Shown here: in pieces, positions 19,284 to 23,685 of the stretch
How the letters are laid out: every line of letters begins with the position of its first letter
How positions within the stretch are numbered: position 1 is the first letter of the stretch
NCBI GenBank assembly: GCA_011763485.2
Contig: JAANSK020246609.1
Location: 1 to 23,685, forward strand
DNA: 23,685 nt
Origin: Isoetes engelmannii
Lineage: Eukaryota > Streptophyta > Lycopodiopsida > Isoetales > Isoetaceae
Direction of reading: 5' to 3'
Notes under the pieces: generated by a model
The model's database searches: none
What the model was told of the DNA's origin: nothing
The model's input: only the letters and a program-made list of their open reading frames with translations
Made by a program: the position numbers and the translations under genes

Positions 19284-19296
19284 AAAGGGGGAAGAA
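19284..19296 (+). other. Polypurine tract
   Basis: aaagggggaagaa directly precedes an LTR-type terminus (tgtgacgttcc). This is the expected plus-strand primer position of the gypsy element and fixes the 3' LTR start at 19297. Confidence 0.7.
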
Positions 19297-19442
19297 TGTG
19301 ACGTTCCAGGTATTTATACGAGTTTAAATACATGCCACGCCACAAATGATTAGTTAAGAACACAACACAAGGGTGCTATTAATTATTCATTAAGGATAAT
19401 TAGCTATGTTAAACTGTCATTTAAAAACATTAAAGATTTAAC

Positions 19443-19491
19443 TAACTAATTAATTAACTAAAGGCTAACTAATTAGTTAATTAATTAGTTA
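19443..19491. repeat. 19-bp perfect inverted repeat in the LTR
   Basis: 19443-19461 and 19473-19491 are exact reverse complements built from ctaattaattaactaa, with an 11-base loop. First of four dyads in this LTR. Confidence 0.85.
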
Positions 19492-19509
19492 ATTAGAAAT
19501 AGCAACCCA

Positions 19510-19533
19510 CCTAGCCAAATTCGATTGGCTAGG
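19510..19533. repeat. 9-bp perfect inverted repeat in the LTR
   Basis: cctagccaa pairs with ttggctagg around attcga. In the LTR at 22340 the same position holds cccaa and ttggg (22715-22729), a different stem at the same site. Confidence 0.85.
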
Positions 19534-19558
19534 GGAACTTTCTAAATTAGGGTCTAAT

Positions 19559-19602
19559 CAAATTGGGGGTTCTGCCCCAATTTGCCCCAAATCGATTTGG
19601 GG
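19559..19602. repeat. Two adjoining dyads in the LTR
   Basis: caaattgggg (19559-19568) pairs with ccccaatttg (19575-19584). The next base starts an 18-bp perfect palindrome, ccccaaatcgatttgggg (19585-19602). In the LTR at 22340 the first is kept with 9-bp arms (22760-22785) and the second is imperfect (22787-22804). Confidence 0.85.
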
Positions 19603-20261
19603 AAGGAGGAGCAGCCCCCTTGAGGAGAATCGACCAACCAAGGAAGATGAACAGGGTTAACGGGTCAAGCGATGACACTGGTTAGAGAGATTAAGGCATT
19701 GTTTCTCCTTGTTTAAGCTAACCCTTGTTTGAGTAGATGAATGATTAAAGTTTATGTTATTGCTCATTTGAGATTGACGATGGATTAAGGTAATCTTGTT
19801 GCGCCTCTTATGTTAAGAGATTAAAAGCGGGTAGAGACCCGAAAGAGCCTTTAGGATTGTAGTAAATGCTTCTAGCTAGAATGCCTTAAATCCCCGTATT
19901 GCGGCCTGTGCATGGAGCCCACCTAGTTGTAGACGTTATCTTGTGGCTGAGCACAAAAAAAGGGACTTGATGGTGAAGTGGCAACGGGATCCAGCTGAGG
20001 ATGGTTAACATTTTAGTGTGTTAGGCTTATAATCGGTCACTGTGTGTGAACCAGGTATGGGTCTAACACCCCCTGGGTCAAGAATACATTCGAAAGATGG
20101 TTCTTGGGCTCGATAAGTGCGGGGGAACCTGACCTATGGATTTTGGGGGGTTAAGTTGGGTACGGGTGTAGTTCGCCTGATGGGGGCCACATTCTCTAGC
20201 AACACATGGAACCATCATGCTCGTGGGAGAGACTTGTCTTTCCCTGCCTCGTCGGACCAGG

Positions 20262-20475
20262 GAGATGCAACCGGGAGTAGGTCTCATAGGGTGATTCCAT
20301 GAGATTTACGTCTCCGGAAGGCTACAACCACATTATAGAATGATTCAGCCTATCTGCAAGATATCCACAAGAAGGGCGGATGAGATGCAACCGGGAGTAG
20401 GTCTCATAGGGTGACTCCATGAGATTTACGTCTCCGGAAGGCTACAACCACATTATAGAATGATTCAGCCTATCT
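20262..20475 (+). repeat. Tandem duplication of about 95 bp within the LTR
   Basis: The segment starting gagatgcaaccgggagtagg occurs at 20262 and again at 20382 (period 120). The copies run to tatctgc with a single noted difference (gattcc versus gactcc). The second copy ends where the foldback begins. Near-identity marks this as recent. Confidence 0.9.
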
Positions 20476-21156
20476 GCTATAACTTCGAATTATAATCCTT
20501 TTTCCTGTCATAATCTAGTAGATGATGTTATCCACAAGAATTCATAATTCTTGTTACCTCAACCAAACAATCAGGTCAATCTTGCATTATGGATATGTAG
20601 TGTTCGTACCTCCACACTTCTCTAAATCTAAGGCTAGTCCGCATAAGCGAACCTTAACTTGAAGTGCTCATACCTGTGTAAGCATTTCTAGAAGTAGTGA
20701 TGTAACCCAAAGTTCCAGTACAAGTGTGCTTAAAGCATAGTTTATGAACTCGAACTATAAATTGAAGTCATATCATTTTTCGTTCTCTTTTAGCCTTCAT
20801 GATTTCATATACTTTGTTCAAATCTTTCGAGCAACACACTCATGGCCTCACTTTTATCACCAGGGATAAATTTTTCGTCGAGTATGCCCTATTATGCACA
20901 TAAGGGATGGGAGATAGTAACACTGCTCCACGATAAGGCAGGCGAGAACTTTCGTCGTACAATGAAGCGAGGTGGGATTACTGGGAAAGCACAACGAGGA
21001 AGTATTTCTTGATGTTCAGGACCACATCTATGAACTCTATGACGCAATAGATACGCTTTTTACTCTTTTAATAATTAGCCCCACCATGGAATATCAAGAA
21101 ACCGTTGTGAGGGCCCATGAGAAGTACAGGACATTGTGGTCTATATGGGAAAGTGC
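20476..21156 (+). repeat. Foldback structure, left arm, 681 bp
   Basis: It starts gctataactt and ends ggaaagtgc. It is the reverse complement of 21625-22305 with scattered differences, identity about 95 percent by eye. Both arms measure exactly 681 bp. Most differences checked were transitions, with one base gained or lost near 20906. Together with the 468-bp centre the structure spans 1,830 bp and sits inside an LTR. It resembles a foldback or long-TIR DNA transposon without a transposase. No target-site duplication was seen. Confidence 0.9.
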
Positions 21157-21160
21157 ATGA
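20972..21160 (+). pseudogene. Open frame in the left arm, 62 codons, unknown
   Basis: The frame from 20972 (GTG, no ATG) reads GLLGKHNEEVFLDVQDHIYE and ends LWSIWESA before a TGA. It is acidic and probably helical, and I do not recognise it. The right arm carries the same frame. Nine base differences separate the two over this stretch: five silent, four changing an amino acid, all transitions. That pattern does not show strong protein-level selection. An alternative frame in the arms reads HDKAGENFRRTMKRG and runs through the same segment, so the true ancestral frame is uncertain. Confidence 0.25.
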
Positions 21161-21624
21161 CTATAGCCCATGATCCTCAGAGGATCACTAGAATGAGCAA
21201 TTACATTCTCTATTAGGAATAGAAGGACTAAGAATCTCGAAGAGAGTCCAAATGTTTTAGGTAAAAGTTACTTTTTTGGAAGTATGAAATTCGATTATGG
21301 AGGGTGACTCGTTCGAACAAGCACTAGAACGGGATGGTGGTTCATGTCTATACCCGACAGTGAGAGCTAACATTGGTAGAAAATAGTGAATGATATCCAT
21401 TTGGTCACAGAGAATGCATGATAGAAGAAGAACTTGGAAAATTTATTAAGCACAACATGTTATATATACAAGGTGGACTTAATATATTTATCGATTCCTC
21501 TCGATCGCGCTCAGGGTAGAGAATGCATGATAGAAGAAGAAATTTGAAAATTTATTAAGCACAACATGTTATATATACAAGGTGGACTTAATATATTTAT
21601 CGGTTCCTCTCGAGCGTGCTTAGG
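21157..21624. other. Centre of the foldback structure, 468 bp
   Basis: Single-copy sequence to about 21409, then a tandem 109-bp duplication that leads into the right arm. I see no gene. Confidence 0.6.
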
Positions 21625-21627
21625 GCA
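21410..21627. repeat. Tandem 109-bp duplication
   Basis: Units at 21410-21518 and 21519-21627 begin gagaatgcatgatagaagaa and share nearly all positions. The second overlaps the start of the right arm by three bases. Confidence 0.9.
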
Positions 21628-21809
21628 CTTTCCCGTATAGACCACAATGTCTTGTACTTCTCATGGGCCCTCACAATGGTTTCTTGATATTCCATGGTGG
21701 GGCTAATTATTAAAAGAGTAAAAAGTGTATCCATTGCGTCATAGAGTTCATAGATGTGGTCTTGAACATCAAGGAATACTTCCTCATTGTGCTTTCCCAG
21801 TAGTCCCAC
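21597..21809 (-). pseudogene. Open frame in the right arm, 70 codons, unknown
   Basis: The mirror counterpart of the frame at 20972-21160. It extends past the arm border with the residues LSTLERNR in place of the stop seen in the left arm. The frame stays open some codons upstream (SSYDEAGV) but has no ATG. The changes relative to the left arm are I/M, V/I, R/K and W/R. Confidence 0.25.
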
Positions 21810-22305
21810 CCCCGCTTCATCGTACGACGAAAGTTCTCGCCTGCCTTATCATGGAGCAGTGTCACTATCTCCCATCCTTATGTGCATAATAGGGCATACT
21901 CGACGAAGAATTTATCCCTGGTGATAAAAGTGAGGCCATGAGTGCGTTGCTCGAAAGATTTTAACAAAGTATATGAAATCATGAAGGCTAAAAGAGAACG
22001 AAAAATGATCAGACTTTAATTTACAGTTCGAGTTCATAAACTATGCTTTAAGTACACTTATACTGGAACTTTGGGTTTGCGTCATTACATCTAGAAGTGA
22101 TTACACAGTATGGGCACTTCAAGTTAGGGTTTGTCTATGCGGAGTAGCCTTAGATTTAAAGAAGTGTGGAGGTAATAACACCACATATCCATAATGCAAG
22201 ATTGACCTGACTGTTTGGTTGAGGTAACAAGAATTATGAATTCTTATAGATAACGTCATCTACTAGATTATGATAGGAGAAAGGATTACAATTAGAAGTT
22301 ATAGC
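21625..22305 (-). repeat. Foldback structure, right arm, 681 bp
   Basis: Reverse complement of 20476-21156, ending aagttatagc as the mirror of gctataactt. The sequence after 22305 (aagattatacatgg) weakly resembles what should follow tatctgc in this LTR family, consistent with insertion at that point. Confidence 0.9.
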
Positions 22306-22432
22306 AAGATTATACATGGCGAAACACATGTATCATACGTGTGGATCCCTGGGATTCTATGATAGAGCCTGGAATTATGAACATGAACATTATACGTTAA
22401 CTTAAGTTATATTAATATTAGCTATGTTAATT

Positions 22433-22614
22433 CATCATTAATTAAGGGGGAAACATAACCATCATTAATTAAGGGGGGAACCTAACCCTTCATCATTAAT
22501 TAAAGGGGAAACCTAACCCTTCATCATTAATTAAAAGGAAAACCTAACCCTTCAGCATTAATTAAGCGGAAAACCTAACCCTTCATCATTAATTAAGGGG
22601 AAACCCAACTCTAA
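22433..22614. repeat. 31-bp minisatellite, about six units
   Basis: Units begin catcattaatta at 22433, 22460, 22491, 22522, 22553 and 22584 (spacing 27, then 31 four times). Each carries a purine run (aagggg-like) and most carry cctaaccctt. There are no unique spacers between repeats. Confidence 0.9.
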
Positions 22615-22673
22615 ACTCTAATTCGAATTTAGGGTTTAACCCTATTTAATTGACATTAAAAAGGGCTAAAATA

Positions 22674-22701
22674 CTAAATTAGTTAATAATAACTAATTTA
22701 G
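22674..22701. repeat. 12-bp perfect inverted repeat in the second LTR
   Basis: ctaaattagtta (22674-22685) pairs with taactaatttag (22690-22701) around ataa. It occupies the position of the 19443-19491 dyad, with a different sequence and length. Confidence 0.85.
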
Positions 22702-23352
22702 AAGTGACACTTGGCCCAAATTGATTGGGTAAGGGAAACTTACCAAATATAGACCTAATCAAATTGGGTCTTCTTCCCCAATTTGTCCCAAATCGATTTT
22801 GGGGATCTTGGCGGAGGAGCAGGAACCATAGCCACCAAGAAGATGGAGACTCTCCCAAACAGCGGTTCTAGTGAGGATACCGGTTAGTAGGCTAGATAGT
22901 TTTGAGTTTTTAGATAGGAATTGACCCTTGGTTGATTAGATCTTATGGTGTTGCTTATTTGAGGTTATGAATGGATTAACGGTAGTCCTCTTGTGCTTGT
23001 GGGATAAAGGAGGGTGGAGACCTAAAGAGCCTCTAGAATTGTAGTAGATGCTCCTAGTTAGAATCCCGTAAATCCCAAGAAATGCAGCATGTGCATAGAG
23101 CCCACCGGGCTGTAGATGTTATCTTGTGGTTGAGCACCATATAAGGGACTTGGTGGTGAAGTGGCAACGGGAGCCAGCTGAGGCTGGCTAACGTTTTGGT
23201 GTGCTAGGCTTATACTCGGTCACTGTGTGTGGGCCGGGTATGGGTCTGACAACCCTTGGGTCAGGAATACATCCGAAAGATAGTTCTTGGGCTCGATAGG
23301 CGCAGGGGTACCCAGTCTATGGATTTTGAGGGGTTAATTCGGGTACGGGTGT

Positions 23353-23685
23353 TATGACACAATGGGGTCGACTGACGGCTAGAGTCTCAGAATATAACAA
23401 ATAGAGTCATGACAATGGCATTGGCTGGCATAGGAACATTGGCTAAGGTAGTCTACTCTATCCGCCCCTCCTGTATATGCCTTGCAGATAGGCTGAATCA
23501 TGCTATAATGTGGTTGTAGCCTTCCCGATACGTAAATTTCATGGAGTCACCCCATGAGACCTACTCCGAGTTGCATCTCTCGAGTCCGACGAGGCAGAGA
23601 AAGACCTCCCAAGAGCATGATGGTTCCATGTGTTGCTAGAGAATGTGGCCCCCATCAGGCGAACTACACCCGTACCCGACTTACC
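23353..23685 (-). mobile_element. Inverted LTR segment running off the window
   Basis: The reverse complement matches the first LTR from 20158 to about 20360 (gttcgcctgatgggggccac, gaaggctacaaccacattat, tcagcctatctgc). It then continues with parts matching the solo LTR (gccgtcagtc). It is flanked by gggtacgggtgt (23341-23352) and its exact reverse complement (23666-23677). Either the downstream part of the second LTR was inverted in place, or a second copy lies tail to tail with it. Confidence 0.75.

Larger units (their letters stand above)
19297..20475 (+). mobile_element. 3' LTR of the gypsy element, interrupted
   Basis: It begins tgtgacgttcc after the polypurine tract. Landmarks shared with the solo LTR (minus) and the LTR at 22340 are a dyad chain (19443-19602), gtagagacccgaaagagcct (about 19830), cggcctgtgcatggagccca (about 19902), tcggtcactgtgtgtg, and gggtacgggtgt (20158-20169). 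A segment with gaaggctacaaccacattat then follows, part of which is duplicated. The copy is broken at 20476 by the foldback structure, and its true end is not seen. It differs from the 22340 LTR at many positions, so the two are not a freshly copied pair. Confidence 0.7.
22340..23352 (+). mobile_element. Second LTR of the same family
   Basis: It aligns in the same orientation with 19297-20169. Landmarks are ttagctatgttaa (about 22418), the dyad chain 22674-22804, agggtggagacctaaagagc (about 23010), catgtgcatagagcccaccg (about 23088), tcggtcactgtgtgtg and gggtacgggtgt (23341-23352). The start is set by a weak match of tgtggatccctggg to the tgtgacgttccagg terminus. It carries a 31-bp minisatellite absent from the other copies and ends at an inverted segment. 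Confidence 0.65.

Noticed and set aside
22433-22614. CRISPR-like array
   Set aside because: Repeats are directly contiguous with no unique spacers, and the context is a plant LTR.
1-23685. tRNA, rRNA or other structured RNA genes
   Set aside because: No cloverleaf, box motifs or rRNA-like stretches were recognised by eye. A tRNAscan-SE and Infernal run would be needed to exclude them.

Overview
The window looks like nuclear DNA of a land plant. The evidence is short GT-AG introns, a MULE-type transposase with a SWIM zinc finger, a Ty3/gypsy remnant primed from initiator tRNA-Met, LTRs several hundred to about 1,600 bp long, and one intact host-type gene with an organelle-like N-terminus. Nothing suggests a bacterium or plasmid. 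I cannot place the lineage more closely from sequence alone.

Layout. 1-5,000 is mostly unassigned plant DNA: a possible proline-rich exon (371-694), a small minus-strand reading frame with a TATA box and pyrimidine-rich leader (1479-2035), several short tandem repeats, and an unrecognised 151-codon minus-strand ORF (3991-4446). 5,030-7,887 holds a decayed MULE transposase gene on the minus strand, with two recognisable introns, a 36-bp in-frame duplication and a frame change at a 13-G run. 8,040-8,860 is a GC-rich block of degenerate repeats of about 155 bp.

9,367-12,880 holds the only clearly intact gene. It is a three-exon minus-strand gene whose exons join in frame to a 620-residue protein with two tandem SagB/ThcOx-type nitroreductase domains. 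A damaged copy of its last exon lies just downstream (8899-9139).

13,098 to the end is repeat-dominated. It contains a LINE-like zinc-binding fragment, a solo-LTR-like block (14913-16503, minus), a poly-A tract, and an internally deleted Ty3/gypsy element (primer site 18060, polypurine tract 19284, 3' LTR from 19297). An 1,830-bp foldback structure with equal 681-bp arms (20476-22305) interrupts that LTR. A second related LTR follows (from about 22340), ending in an inverted segment that runs off the window.

The genes do not form a pathway: one metabolic gene sits among transposon debris. The two most unusual signals are the large foldback, and an ordered chain of about four dyads found near the putative promoter of all three related LTRs even though the stem sequences differ. 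I see no evidence of a complete novel multi-gene system.
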